A program made the position numbers and the translations under genes. Of a DNA stretch of 22,967 nucleotides, positions 7,873 to 14,948 are shown piece after piece (position 1 is the stretch's first letter; each line of letters opens with the position of its first letter). The notes under the pieces are model-generated. The model was not told the origin of the DNA and ran no database searches. It worked only from the letters and a program-made list of their open reading frames with translations. This DNA comes from Dehalococcoidia bacterium (lineage in GTDB: Bacteria; Chloroflexota; Dehalococcoidia; UBA6926). Location: positions 1 to 22,967 of the forward strand of contig JAAXGS010000052.1 in NCBI GenBank assembly GCA_012271225.1, read 5' to 3'.

Positions 7873-8317
7873 GCCACTGCTCTGTGGTCAGGTGAAAGTC
7901 GGTTAGCTCGGATTCGCCGAACCACAGCGCGATCTCGCGCCGCGCGGATTCCGGCCCGTCAGACCCGTGCACAAGGTTGCGCCCCATGGAGATGCCGAGG
8001 TCGCCACGGATTGTGCCGGGCGCCGCCGCCGCCGGGTCCGTCGCGCCCATCGTCTGTCTGGCAAGAGTGATAGCCCGCTCACCCTCCAGAACCAGGGCCA
8101 GGACGGGCGCGGACGTGATGAAGGACAGCAGGCCCTCCAGAAACGGCTTGCCCGCGTGCTCCGCGTAGTGCTGCTCCGCCAGACTGCGGTCGACCTGCAA
8201 AAGCCGCGCGCCGACGATCTTCAGGCCGCGGCGCTCAAATCGCCCGACAATCTCGCCGGCCAGGCCGCGTTGAATGCCGTCCGGCTTAACCAAAATGAGA
8301 GTCCGCTCCGCTGCCAT
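7859..8317 (-). CDS. ndk: Nucleoside diphosphate kinase
   Basis: A 152-residue enzyme that moves the gamma phosphate of ATP to nucleoside diphosphates through a phosphohistidine. The catalytic H117 lies in [12 protein letters not shown] and the N-terminal [11 protein letters not shown] block is standard. [21 protein letters not shown] (60-80) is also conserved. The ATG at 8317 fits the family start; the frame stays open far upstream but that part is antisense to marR. A short open frame with a strong AAGGAAAGG site (ATG at 8375) overlaps this start in another frame. Length is normal. Confidence 0.96.
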   Translation of the reverse strand: MAAERTLILVKPDGIQRGLAGEIVGRFERRGLKIVGARLLQVDRSLAEQHYAEHAGKPFLEGLLSFITSAPVLALVLEGERAITLARQTMGATDPAAAAPGTIRGDLGISMGRNLVHGSDGPESARREIALWFGESELTDFHLTTEQWLIES

Positions 8318-8375
8318 GTTGTGTTCCCGTCCCCTGTGATGCGGTGAGTTCCGCGGCCGCGCCGTGATGGGCCAT
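8286..8375 (-). CDS. Possible 29-residue upstream ORF overlapping the ndk start
   Basis: The ATG at 8375 is preceded by AAGGAAAGG at good spacing, a better ribosome site than that of ndk itself. The frame encodes 29 residues rich in Ala, Gly and His and stops at 8286, 32 bases inside ndk in a different frame. It could couple translation to ndk or be chance. No recognisable protein family. Confidence 0.25.
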   Translation of the reverse strand: MAHHGAAAELTASQGTGTQHGSGADSHFG

Positions 8376-8412
8376 GTCCTTTCCTTAGGGTAACAGAGGG
8401 CAGCAGACGCCA

Positions 8413-8441
8413 TTGACAGACCCGCCGGAAATAAATAGTTT
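8413..8441 (+). promoter_or_regulatory. Promoter for the marR-MFS operon, apparently leaderless
   Basis: TTGACA (8413-8418), 17 bp, TAGTTT (8436-8441; three of six matches). The GTG at 8448 starts 7 bases after the -10. AGGAG at 8442-8446 is too close to this GTG to work as a normal ribosome site. MarR proteins usually bind their own promoters, but I see no clear palindrome here. Confidence 0.5.
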
Positions 8442-8447
8442 AGGAGA

Positions 8448-9026
8448 GTGAAAGTATCAGAGACAGGTGAATTATCCGCCGGGCGGCAACGTTCAGGCCG
8501 GGCGCGAGCGGCGGCGTCCGCCGTGCGCCCCGCCGCGCGGCAGACGACCCAACGCCTCATCGGTGATTTGGAGTCCATCCTCCGCCGTCTGCAGTCGTCC
8601 GTCGCCGATGACTGGTTCACCGTTGAGTTGACAATGGCGCAGCTGCGCGCGCTGTTTGCGCTGCGCCGCCACGGCGACTGCCGCATGGGGACCGTGGCGA
8701 GCCGGCTCGGCACATCCATGTCCAGCGCGACGGGTGTGATTGATCGGCTTGTGGAGCGGGGGCTTGTGGAGCGCCGGGTCGATCCGGAGGATCGGCGTTC
8801 AGTGGTCTGCCGCCTCTCGCCTGAGGGACTGGACCTTGCGGAACGGCTCCTGAGCCTGCGCCGCAGTGTGTGGGAGGAACGGCTGAGCGCGCTGACGCAG
8901 GAGGAGGCCGCCGGCGCGCAGCGCGGCCTGGCCATCCTGCTTGAGGGTCTGACACGCCTGCAGGAGAGCGCTTCCCCGGCGCAGGAGCATTCGTCCGACC
9001 ATCCATCACGGGAGCGCCGGCCATGA
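8448..9026 (+). CDS. MarR-family transcriptional regulator
   Basis: A 192-residue winged-helix repressor-type protein. The DNA-binding part runs from about 62 to 130: the helix-turn-helix spans [25 protein letters not shown] (about 83-107), and the wing has the family D-x-x-D-R-R motif (112-117, DPEDRR). The first 30 residues are Arg/Ala-rich and probably disordered. The GTG at 8448 is the first start after the promoter; a GTG at 8523 is an alternative that would remove the disordered part. Its stop overlaps the start of an MFS exporter gene as ATGA (9023-9026). By analogy with similar operons it probably represses the two exporters until a small ligand binds. Confidence 0.9.
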   Translation: MKVSETGELSAGRQRSGRARAAASAVRPAARQTTQRLIGDLESILRRLQSSVADDWFTVELTMAQLRALFALRRHGDCRMGTVASRLGTSMSSATGVIDRLVERGLVERRVDPEDRRSVVCRLSPEGLDLAERLLSLRRSVWEERLSALTQEEAAGAQRGLAILLEGLTRLQESASPAQEHSSDHPSRERRP

Positions 9027-10438
9027 TGCAGGGCCCGCCCATGGGGCAGGGCATGCGGGGCGGCCCCGGGCTGCGTGAGCGCCCGGGGGAGCCGGGAGAG
9101 GCGCGCGGCTTCGGATTCCGCGCCATTGAATCCCTGACCATTCCGGCGTATCGGCTCTACTTCCTGTTCGTCCTTGGGCAGATGGGCGCCATGAACATGC
9201 AGATGATGGCGCGCTCCTGGTTCATGTGGGAGTTGGAGGAAAACATCTGGCTGCTCGGCATGGTGGCGGGGGCGAATGCGATCCCCATGCTGGCGCTGTC
9301 TCTCTTTGGCGGCGTGCTTGCGGATCGACTGCCCAAGAAGCTGGTCCTGGTCTATGGGCAAGCGGCCTCAACCATCATCACGCTTGGCGTGGCGGTGTCC
9401 ATCACCATCGGTTCCATCACCTGGGTGCATCTGATCGTTGCGTCGCTGTTGCAGGGCGTGGTGATGGCATTCATGATGCCGGCGCGGCAGGCCATTATTC
9501 CGGAGCTTGTCGGCACGCGCATGATCACCAACGCCGTGGCGCTGAACGGCGCGGCGATGAATCTCCTGCGCCTTCTGGGTCCGGGGCTTGCTGGATTCCT
9601 GATCGCGTTCTGGGGTATTGAAGCGGTCTATTACATGATGGCTGTGCTGTATGGCAGCGGCATCTTTGTGCTGATGAGGCTGCCGCTGACCGGCTCCGTC
9701 GCGCTGCGCGGCCAGGGCATATTGGGGCAGGTGCTGGAGGGGCTCTCCTACATCAGACAAAATGCGGCGATCCGCATGCTGCTGATCTTCACCCTCTTCT
9801 CTTTCGTCCTCTCCATGCCCTACATCTTCCTTCTGCCCGCGTTCACGGATGAGATTCTGACCGTCGATCCCTCACGCCTGAACTTTAACCTCAGTCTGCT
9901 GGGCGGGCAGTGGCACATGGATCTGACGGCTATTCCGATAATTGGCCCGCTGATCCAAAAGCTTGAGGACTCCGCGGCGCGAATGGGATTCCTGATCAGT
10001 GTTTCCGGCATTGGCGCGCTGGTCGGCTCCGTCTTCGTCGCCACAATGAGGGACAAGCGGCGCGGGTTCTATCTGCTGGTGAGCATGCTGGTCATGTCGG
10101 TTACCCTGATCATCTTCAGCTTTACCGATTCCTATCTCCTCGCTCTGCTGGTGTTCATTCCTCTTGGCCTTGCGCAGGCGGGGCGGATGGCGCTCAGCAA
10201 CACCCTGGCGCAGGTCTATACGGAAGACGAATACCGGGGCCGGGTGATGAGCATCTACATGCTCAACTGGGGCATGACAAACCTTGGTGTGCTCATTGTT
10301 GCGTGGATTGGCAGCGTCATTGACGGCGGATACGGATTCAGCAGCGCGCAACTCGTTGTGGGCGGCTCCGCCATCCTGCTCCTGCTTGCGACCGTGTACT
10401 TCACGGTCTTTGTGAAGCGCATCAGACAGATGGACTAG
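9023..10438 (+). CDS. MFS exporter (MFS_3/EntS-like), first of a pair
   Basis: A 471-residue inner-membrane transporter with about 12 hydrophobic segments. The MFS motif A appears as [10 protein letters not shown] (97-106) after helix 2, and the second-half counterpart as MRDKRRG. The N-terminal 33 residues are Gly/Pro/Met/Arg-rich and cytoplasmic. An unusually long segment (about 275-321) lies between helices 7 and 8. The [11 protein letters not shown] block resembles the MFS_3 family, which includes siderophore and drug exporters. It starts inside the marR stop codon (ATGA), so it is translationally coupled to the regulator. The next gene is a paralogue. The substrate is unknown, likely a hydrophobic compound or siderophore. 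Confidence 0.88.
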   Translation: MMQGPPMGQGMRGGPGLRERPGEPGEARGFGFRAIESLTIPAYRLYFLFVLGQMGAMNMQMMARSWFMWELEENIWLLGMVAGANAIPMLALSLFGGVLADRLPKKLVLVYGQAASTIITLGVAVSITIGSITWVHLIVASLLQGVVMAFMMPARQAIIPELVGTRMITNAVALNGAAMNLLRLLGPGLAGFLIAFWGIEAVYYMMAVLYGSGIFVLMRLPLTGSVALRGQGILGQVLEGLSYIRQNAAIRMLLIFTLFSFVLSMPYIFLLPAFTDEILTVDPSRLNFNLSLLGGQWHMDLTAIPIIGPLIQKLEDSAARMGFLISVSGIGALVGSVFVATMRDKRRGFYLLVSMLVMSVTLIIFSFTDSYLLALLVFIPLGLAQAGRMALSNTLAQVYTEDEYRGRVMSIYMLNWGMTNLGVLIVAWIGSVIDGGYGFSSAQLVVGGSAILLLLATVYFTVFVKRIRQMD

Positions 10439-10452
10439 GGCGAACCGACGCA

Positions 10453-11808
10453 GTGCGGTCTGAGCGATCATCGCCTGAGGGCCGGCAGGGCGGGACAGCA
10501 TCCGACGATCCGGCAGGCCAAACCCGCCGCGGCTCCCTCCGTCAGGCCGTCGTCGCGTTTGAGAACCGCGATTACCGCATCCTGTGGTCGGGCGTCAGCA
10601 TGCACGCCCTCACGCTCTGGATGGAGATCGTCGCCCGGAACTGGCTTGTCTGGGAGATCACGGAGGATCTGGTCGCCGTCGGCTGGGTCAATTTCTGGCG
10701 AACCATACCGGTGCTGTTCCTTGCGATACCGGCGGGGGTGCTTGCCGACCGTGTGAACCGCAAGACGATTCTTGTGGTCACGCAGGTCGGCATCCTGGGC
10801 ATTTACGTGGCGCTCCTGCTGCTGCTGATACAGGACCAACTGGAGTTGTGGCACGCATACGCGCTGTTCGCGGGGCGGGGGGCGATGATTGCGTTCAATC
10901 AGCCCGGGAGACAGGCGCTGATTCCGGCAATCGTTGGCCGGGAGCACGTGGCGAACGCCGTCGCCTTGCAGCAACTCTCATTCAACGGCACCCGAATACT
11001 GGCGCCGCTCTTCACCGGCGTGCTCATCGCTGTGTCCGGCTTTGAGATGGTGTTCATCATCATCATCCTGCTGGAGTTCGGGATCATCGCCGCGTGGCTG
11101 TGGATGAAGACGTATCCGCTGATGCGGCGCGGCGCGGAGAGCATGGGCGTTTCAGGCGCTCTTCGAGACACATGGGAGGGTTTGCTCTACGTCCGCCAGC
11201 ACGTCAATATCCTGATCCTGCTGCTGCTCGGACTGTTATCGCTGATGTTCCTGCAGCCGTTCATGGTGCTGCTGCCGGAGATCGCCGATGAGCGGTTCGC
11301 GGCCAACGCCGGATGGCTGTTGGCGATTGCGGATGTGTTCAACCTGAACAGGAACACGGGGGCGACGCTGTTCGGCGGGATGCTGACCTTTATGGGCATC
11401 GGGTCGATCATCGGCCCAACGGCGCTGGCCTACCTCGGCAACGTGCGGAACAAGGGCATGGTGATTGTCGTTACGATGGCGCTGAGCGGCGTGGTGCTCT
11501 CCGCGCTTGGCGCCGCGCCATGGCTCATCCTCGCGCTGGCCCTCATCGTGCTGCTGGGCCTGCTGGACTCCAGCCAGCGCGTGCTGACGAACGGGATACT
11601 GCTTACGCAGACGGACAGCGAGTTTCATGGCCGGGTGATCAGCCTGTATCTGCTCGACCGTGGATTTGTGCCCATCGGGAGTCTTGTGGCGGGGTACATG
11701 GGCTCCGCGTACGGGGCGGGCTGGGCGCTTGGCATTCTTGGCGGAGCGCTGGCGGTGTCCGTGGTGGTTGTGGCGGCAATCAGGCCGAGATTTTTGCGGG
11801 TGGAGTAG
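10453..11808 (+). CDS. MFS exporter (MFS_3/EntS-like), second of a pair
   Basis: A 451-residue transporter clearly related to the preceding one: GVLADRVNRK (95-104) for motif A, PGRQALIPAIVG in the helix 4-5 region, and a matching C-terminal half ending near HGRVISLYLLDRGF. It also has a loop insert of about 30 residues between helices 7 and 8. The start is GTG at 10453, 15 bases after the previous stop. The first 30 residues are polar and Arg-rich. The pair probably arose by tandem duplication and then diverged, so each may carry a different substrate. A functional heteromer is not typical of MFS proteins. Confidence 0.88.
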   Translation: MRSERSSPEGRQGGTASDDPAGQTRRGSLRQAVVAFENRDYRILWSGVSMHALTLWMEIVARNWLVWEITEDLVAVGWVNFWRTIPVLFLAIPAGVLADRVNRKTILVVTQVGILGIYVALLLLLIQDQLELWHAYALFAGRGAMIAFNQPGRQALIPAIVGREHVANAVALQQLSFNGTRILAPLFTGVLIAVSGFEMVFIIIILLEFGIIAAWLWMKTYPLMRRGAESMGVSGALRDTWEGLLYVRQHVNILILLLLGLLSLMFLQPFMVLLPEIADERFAANAGWLLAIADVFNLNRNTGATLFGGMLTFMGIGSIIGPTALAYLGNVRNKGMVIVVTMALSGVVLSALGAAPWLILALALIVLLGLLDSSQRVLTNGILLTQTDSEFHGRVISLYLLDRGFVPIGSLVAGYMGSAYGAGWALGILGGALAVSVVVVAAIRPRFLRVE

Positions 11809-11839
11809 CCCTCCTGCGGCGATGCGCTACGCTATCTGT

Positions 11840-12358
11840 ATGACGACGCAGGAATGGATCGGCGTTTCGCGCTCCGCGGATGAAACGAAAGAGATCGGAC
11901 GGGCCGTTGGAGAGGCCGTGACGGGCGGCACGATTGTGCTCCTGATTGGGCAGTTGGGCGCGGGCAAGACCACGCTGACACAGGGGCTTGCCGCGGGACT
12001 GGGCGTCACGGCGTACACCAAAAGCCCCTCATTTGTCCTCGTCAACGAATACGAGGGCCGACTGCCGCTCTTCCATATGGACCTGTACCGCATCGATGAT
12101 CCGGCGGAGGCATGGGAGCTTGGCCTGAGCGACTACCTGAGCCATGACGGCGTTCTGGCGGTTGAATGGGCGGATCGCGCCGCGTCGATCTTCCCGGATG
12201 ACCGCCTCGAGATTCGCATTGACTATATCGCCGATTCCGAACGGCGTCTGACGGTTGCAGGGCGCGGCGCCGCCGCCGCGTGGGTTGTCACGCAACTAAG
12301 AGACCGCGTGGGCGCGGCCGCCGTTCGGACGGGGAATGTGAGAGGCGCGCCGCCATGA
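11840..12358 (+). CDS. tsaE: tRNA threonylcarbamoyladenosine biosynthesis protein TsaE
   Basis: A 172-residue P-loop ATPase needed, with TsaB and TsaD, to form t6A37 in ANN-decoding tRNAs. The Walker A motif is GQLGAGKT (37-44). FHMDLYRI (78-85) and VEWADR (108-113) are the other family blocks. I choose ATG 11840 because it matches the usual family N-terminus; ATG 11822 would add six residues, and neither has a strong ribosome site. It begins 31 bases after the MFS gene and its stop overlaps tsaB as ATGA. The C-terminus is longer than average with an Ala/Arg-rich tail. tsaD is not in the window. Confidence 0.92.
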   Translation: MTTQEWIGVSRSADETKEIGRAVGEAVTGGTIVLLIGQLGAGKTTLTQGLAAGLGVTAYTKSPSFVLVNEYEGRLPLFHMDLYRIDDPAEAWELGLSDYLSHDGVLAVEWADRAASIFPDDRLEIRIDYIADSERRLTVAGRGAAAAWVVTQLRDRVGAAAVRTGNVRGAPP

Positions 12359-13068
12359 TCCTGGCCATCGACACGGCCACGGAGACGGCGGGCATCGCGC
12401 TGGCCCGGACGGACGGCGGGATTGCTGCCGAGTTGATGTGGCACGCGGGACGCGCCCACACCACGCAGCTGCATCCGTCGCTGCGCCACGTGATGGGCCT
12501 CACGGGAACGCGCACGGAGGACCTCACCGGCGTTGTGGCAACTCGCGGTCCGGGCAGTTTCACGGGCATTCGGATCGGCCTTGCCACGGCGAAGGGGCTG
12601 GCTCTCGGCTGTGGGATACCCATTGTGGGCGTGGAGACGCTGGCCGTCGCCGCCTTTGGGGCAGCCCATCTGGGGAACCCCGTGTGGGCGGTGGTTCACG
12701 CCGGACGCGGGCAGTACGCGGCGGCGGCCTATGCTCCCTCCGCGGACGGCGGCCTGATGTGTGTTGTTGCGGAAACCATCGTCTCCCCGCAAGAGTTGTG
12801 CGAGATGATGGCCAATGACGACGGGGGCTGCGCGCTGACCGGTGAGTTCGATGATGCCCTGGAGGGCTTGGCGCGCGAGCGGATGGGGCAGCGGTTGACC
12901 ATCGCGCCGGACGCCCTGCGCGTGCGGTCTGCGGCGAACGCGGCGCGGCTCGGCCTGCTGCGGTTGTCACGCGGAGACGCGGACGATGTCGCGGCGCTGG
13001 AACCGCTGTATCTGCGGCCTCCGGCGGCGGTTGAGCGGGCGGAGGCCCGCGCCCGCTCAGGACAGTAG
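12355..13068 (+). CDS. tsaB: tRNA threonylcarbamoyladenosine biosynthesis protein TsaB
   Basis: A 237-residue ASKHA-fold protein that pairs with TsaD as its inactive structural partner. Visible marks are the N-terminal ILAIDTATE (2-10) and the RGPGSFTGIRIG signature (64-75), followed by the AKGLALG helix. The start overlaps the tsaE stop (12355-12358, ATGA), so the two are coupled. Length is normal for the family. The adjacency of tsaE and tsaB is common. It is convergent with, and directly abuts, the small membrane gene at 13069. Confidence 0.94.
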   Translation: MILAIDTATETAGIALARTDGGIAAELMWHAGRAHTTQLHPSLRHVMGLTGTRTEDLTGVVATRGPGSFTGIRIGLATAKGLALGCGIPIVGVETLAVAAFGAAHLGNPVWAVVHAGRGQYAAAAYAPSADGGLMCVVAETIVSPQELCEMMANDDGGCALTGEFDDALEGLARERMGQRLTIAPDALRVRSAANAARLGLLRLSRGDADDVAALEPLYLRPPAAVERAEARARSGQ

Positions 13069-13257
13069 CTAACGCCGATCCTGTTCGCGGGAACGCCTCC
13101 GCTTTCGCCGGCCCAGGCGGGACATCACCATGAGCACGACGATGATGCCAATGATGAACCCAAAGCTGATGAACTCATCCGCCCAGCCGGCCACGCCGGA
13201 AAGGGCATGGGCGGGCAGGGCAGCCGCGATTCCGGAAAGGGCGGTTGGCGGCGTCAT
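13069..13257 (-). CDS. Small single-helix membrane protein, unknown function
   Basis: A 62-residue hypothetical protein. A hydrophobic N-terminal segment (about 8-22) is followed by WADEF and a strong transmembrane helix (about 30-46), then a highly basic tail of Arg/Lys (49-62) that should stay in the cytoplasm. It abuts the tsaB stop, convergent. The ribosome site is weak (AGGT before the ATG). The hydrophobic-then-basic layout is typical of real small membrane proteins and unlikely as an antisense artefact in a gap. I do not recognise a family. Confidence 0.5.
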   Translation of the reverse strand: MTPPTALSGIAAALPAHALSGVAGWADEFISFGFIIGIIVVLMVMSRLGRRKRRRSREQDRR

Positions 13258-13428
13258 GCGCGACCTGCGCCCGGTTGCGACGGCGCGCGACTGCCGAACT
13301 GCGTGGGCATCGCGGCGCTCCCGGAATCGTCATCAAATGTGTCAAGGATCATGGACCAGAATACCGCGCCCGGCGTCCGGCTCACGCGCGATGTCAGGAG
13401 GCGGCGCAGGGGCTTTCGAACGCTCGCG

Positions 13429-13457
13429 TTGACAGCGTGAGCCGTAATCACAATCAT
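13429..13457 (+). promoter_or_regulatory. Candidate promoter for the ribA-ribD fusion operon
   Basis: TTGACA (13429-13434), 17 bp, AATCAT (13452-13457; four of six). The spacer contains the imperfect dyad GTGA-N7-TCAC (13437-13451), placed where a repressor or activator could act. Expected start near 13464 gives a leader of about 145 bases. Confidence 0.5.
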
Positions 13458-13476
13458 GGTGTCATTTGCGGCACCC

Positions 13477-13590
13477 TGACGTCAGGATCACGCAAAGCAG
13501 CGCAAAAGTTCAGGATACGCATGAGTGATGACTCAAACGGTGACACTGAAGCGGGCATGACGTCAGGCTCACGCAAAGCAGTGCAGAAAA
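13477..13590. repeat. Two-copy direct repeat of about 31 bases with a TGACGTCA palindrome
   Basis: Copy 1 starts at 13477 and copy 2 at 13558, 81 bases apart. Each begins TGACGTCAGG, differs at one base, then shares TCACGCAAAGCAG, followed by two further mismatches in the next few bases. About 28 of 31 positions agree. Each copy opens with the perfect palindrome TGACGTCA. Both lie in the transcribed leader. Confidence 0.75.
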
Positions 13591-13601
13591 TCCGGAATTA
13601 A
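13521..13601 (+). CDS. Possible 26-residue leader ORF before the ribA fusion
   Basis: The ATG at 13521 has AGGA about 6 bases before it. It encodes 26 polar residues, starting with an acidic MSDDSNGD and ending with a basic SRKAVQKIRN, and stops with TAA at 13599-13601, two codons before and in frame with the ATG of the ribA fusion at 13608. That gene has only a weak ribosome site, so translational coupling is possible. Confidence 0.3.
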   Translation: MSDDSNGDTEAGMTSGSRKAVQKIRN

Positions 13602-13607
13602 GCAGAT

Positions 13608-14948
13608 ATGTCAGCAGGCGCGCAAACCATCGTCCGCAACGTGTCGGCGCGGATACCCACCGTGCACGGCGAGTTCAGACTGGACCACTTCATGACCGCC
13701 GGCGACGCCGGGGAACATCTGGCTCTGGTTCGCGGCGATATCGAGGGTCGTGAGGACGTCCTGACCCGCGTTCACTCCGAATGCTTCACTGGCGAGGTGC
13801 TTGGGTCACAGCGATGCGATTGCGCGGCGCAGCTCGACGCGGCCATTGAGGCCGTGGCGCGGGAGGGCGCAGGCATCCTCATCTATCTCCGTCAGGAGGG
13901 GCGCGGGATTGGCCTGCGCGACAAACTTCACGCCTACAACCTGCAGGATCAGGGGCTGGACACGGTTGACGCGAACCTCCAACTGGGCCATGAAGCGGAT
14001 GAGCGGGACTACGGCATGGCGGCGCGCATCCTTGAGAGCCTTGCCGCGCGCTCCATCCGTCTTATGACAAACAATCCGCAGAAGGTGGAGAGGCTCCGTG
14101 AGCTTGGCGTGGACGTCAGAGGCCGCGTGCCGATCTCCGGGCCGGTGACCGCGCAGAACCTGGATTATCTGACCACAAAGGCGCAACGCATGGGACACCT
14201 GCTGACGCTGGAGACGCCCAATGCGGACGCGCTCTCCGGGCCGTTTGTGCCGCAGGAGGAAAAACTCGCGATTGCGGCAAAACGGCGGCGGCCATTTGTG
14301 ACGCTCACCTATGCGCAGAGCCTGGACGGCTCCATCGCGCGGGCGGACTCCCTGCCGCTCAACCTCAGCGGCTCCAGGTCCGCCGAGATGACCCACCTCC
14401 TGCGCTCATCGCACGATGCGATCCTTGTCGGCATCGGCACGATCATCGCGGACGATCCCCGGCTGACCGTGCGCCTTGCGGACGGAAAGGACCCGCAGCC
14501 AATCATCCTGGACAGCCGCCTGCGGTGTCCGCTGAACGCGACGCTTTTGGAGAGCTACCGCACCGCGCCGTGGTTCGCCGCGCGGCATGACGCCCCGGTG
14601 GAGCGTCAGATTGAGCTGGAGGCCTCCGGCGCGCGCGTGCTCCGCCTGCCGGCGCGTGAGGCGGACGGACTTGTCGACCTGACGGCGCTGATGTCCGCGC
14701 TGTATGAAGACGGCATCCGCACCCTCATGGTGGAGGGCGGCGCGCGCGTCATCACCGAGCTCCTGGCGGCGCAGCTGGTCGATCATGTGGTCATCACCAT
14801 CGCGCCAACGCTGGTTGGCGGCCTCCATGCCGTTACGAACACAAACGGGATGAGCGGCGCCCGCTTCCCCCGGCTGCTGCGCATGGGGCACAGGAGGGCC
14901 GGGCAGGACCTGATCGTCTGGGGCCGGCCGGATTGGTCATCGGATTGA
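13608..14948 (+). CDS. GTP cyclohydrolase II fused to RibD-type reductase
   Basis: A 446-residue bifunctional protein. The N-terminal GTP cyclohydrolase II domain (about 10-200) opens GTP to the 2,5-diamino-pyrimidinone phosphate. Its zinc ligands C59, C70 and C72 (CFTGEVLGSQRCDC), the RQEGRGIGL block (95-103) and the DERD catalytic segment (131-134) are intact. The C-terminal domain (about 228-440) is a RibD_C/DHFR-like NADPH reductase with LTYAQSLDGSIA (233-244), GIGTIIADDPRLTVR and VEGGARV. Missing are the RibB domain often joined to RibA and the RibD deaminase domain. The reductase would therefore act on the undeaminated product, as in archaeal and fungal riboflavin routes, or on a relative. 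The downstream gene overlaps its stop (TTGA). It heads a five-gene operon that I think is not the housekeeping riboflavin operon. Confidence 0.9.
   Translation: MSAGAQTIVRNVSARIPTVHGEFRLDHFMTAGDAGEHLALVRGDIEGREDVLTRVHSECFTGEVLGSQRCDCAAQLDAAIEAVAREGAGILIYLRQEGRGIGLRDKLHAYNLQDQGLDTVDANLQLGHEADERDYGMAARILESLAARSIRLMTNNPQKVERLRELGVDVRGRVPISGPVTAQNLDYLTTKAQRMGHLLTLETPNADALSGPFVPQEEKLAIAAKRRRPFVTLTYAQSLDGSIARADSLPLNLSGSRSAEMTHLLRSSHDAILVGIGTIIADDPRLTVRLADGKDPQPIILDSRLRCPLNATLLESYRTAPWFAARHDAPVERQIELEASGARVLRLPAREADGLVDLTALMSALYEDGIRTLMVEGGARVITELLAAQLVDHVVITIAPTLVGGLHAVTNTNGMSGARFPRLLRMGHRRAGQDLIVWGRPDWSSD

Larger units (their letters stand above)
13258..13607 (+). other. 350-base non-coding leader with promoter and direct repeats
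   Basis: This gap between divergent genes holds no convincing protein gene. It carries a promoter at 13429-13457, a leader of about 145 bases, a two-copy repeat (13477 and 13558) and a possible 26-codon ORF (13521-13601). I looked for the conserved FMN riboswitch (RFN) core, which would be expected before a riboflavin gene, and did not find it. Confidence 0.6.

Noticed and set aside
8318..9361. Long open frame upstream of ndk on the minus strand
   Set aside because: It continues the ndk frame antisense to marR and the first MFS gene. The translation is Arg/Ser/Pro-rich without family features, as expected for the complement of GC-rich genes.
13437..13451. CRP/FNR-type site in the promoter spacer
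   Set aside because: GTGA and TCAC are 7 bases apart, not the 6 needed for a TGTGA-N6-TCACA site, so it is kept only as a generic dyad.
13477..13590. CRISPR array
   Set aside because: Only two imperfect copies with one spacer of about 50 bases and no cas genes nearby.
13245..13601. 118-residue protein in the leader
   Set aside because: The frame runs through the promoter and both direct repeats, its first two thirds are Arg/Ala/Cys-rich noise, and no ribosome site precedes it. Only the last 26 codons are kept as a weak possibility.
13258..13607. FMN riboswitch before the ribA fusion
   Set aside because: The conserved RFN core segments are not present; only the direct repeat and promoter can be supported.
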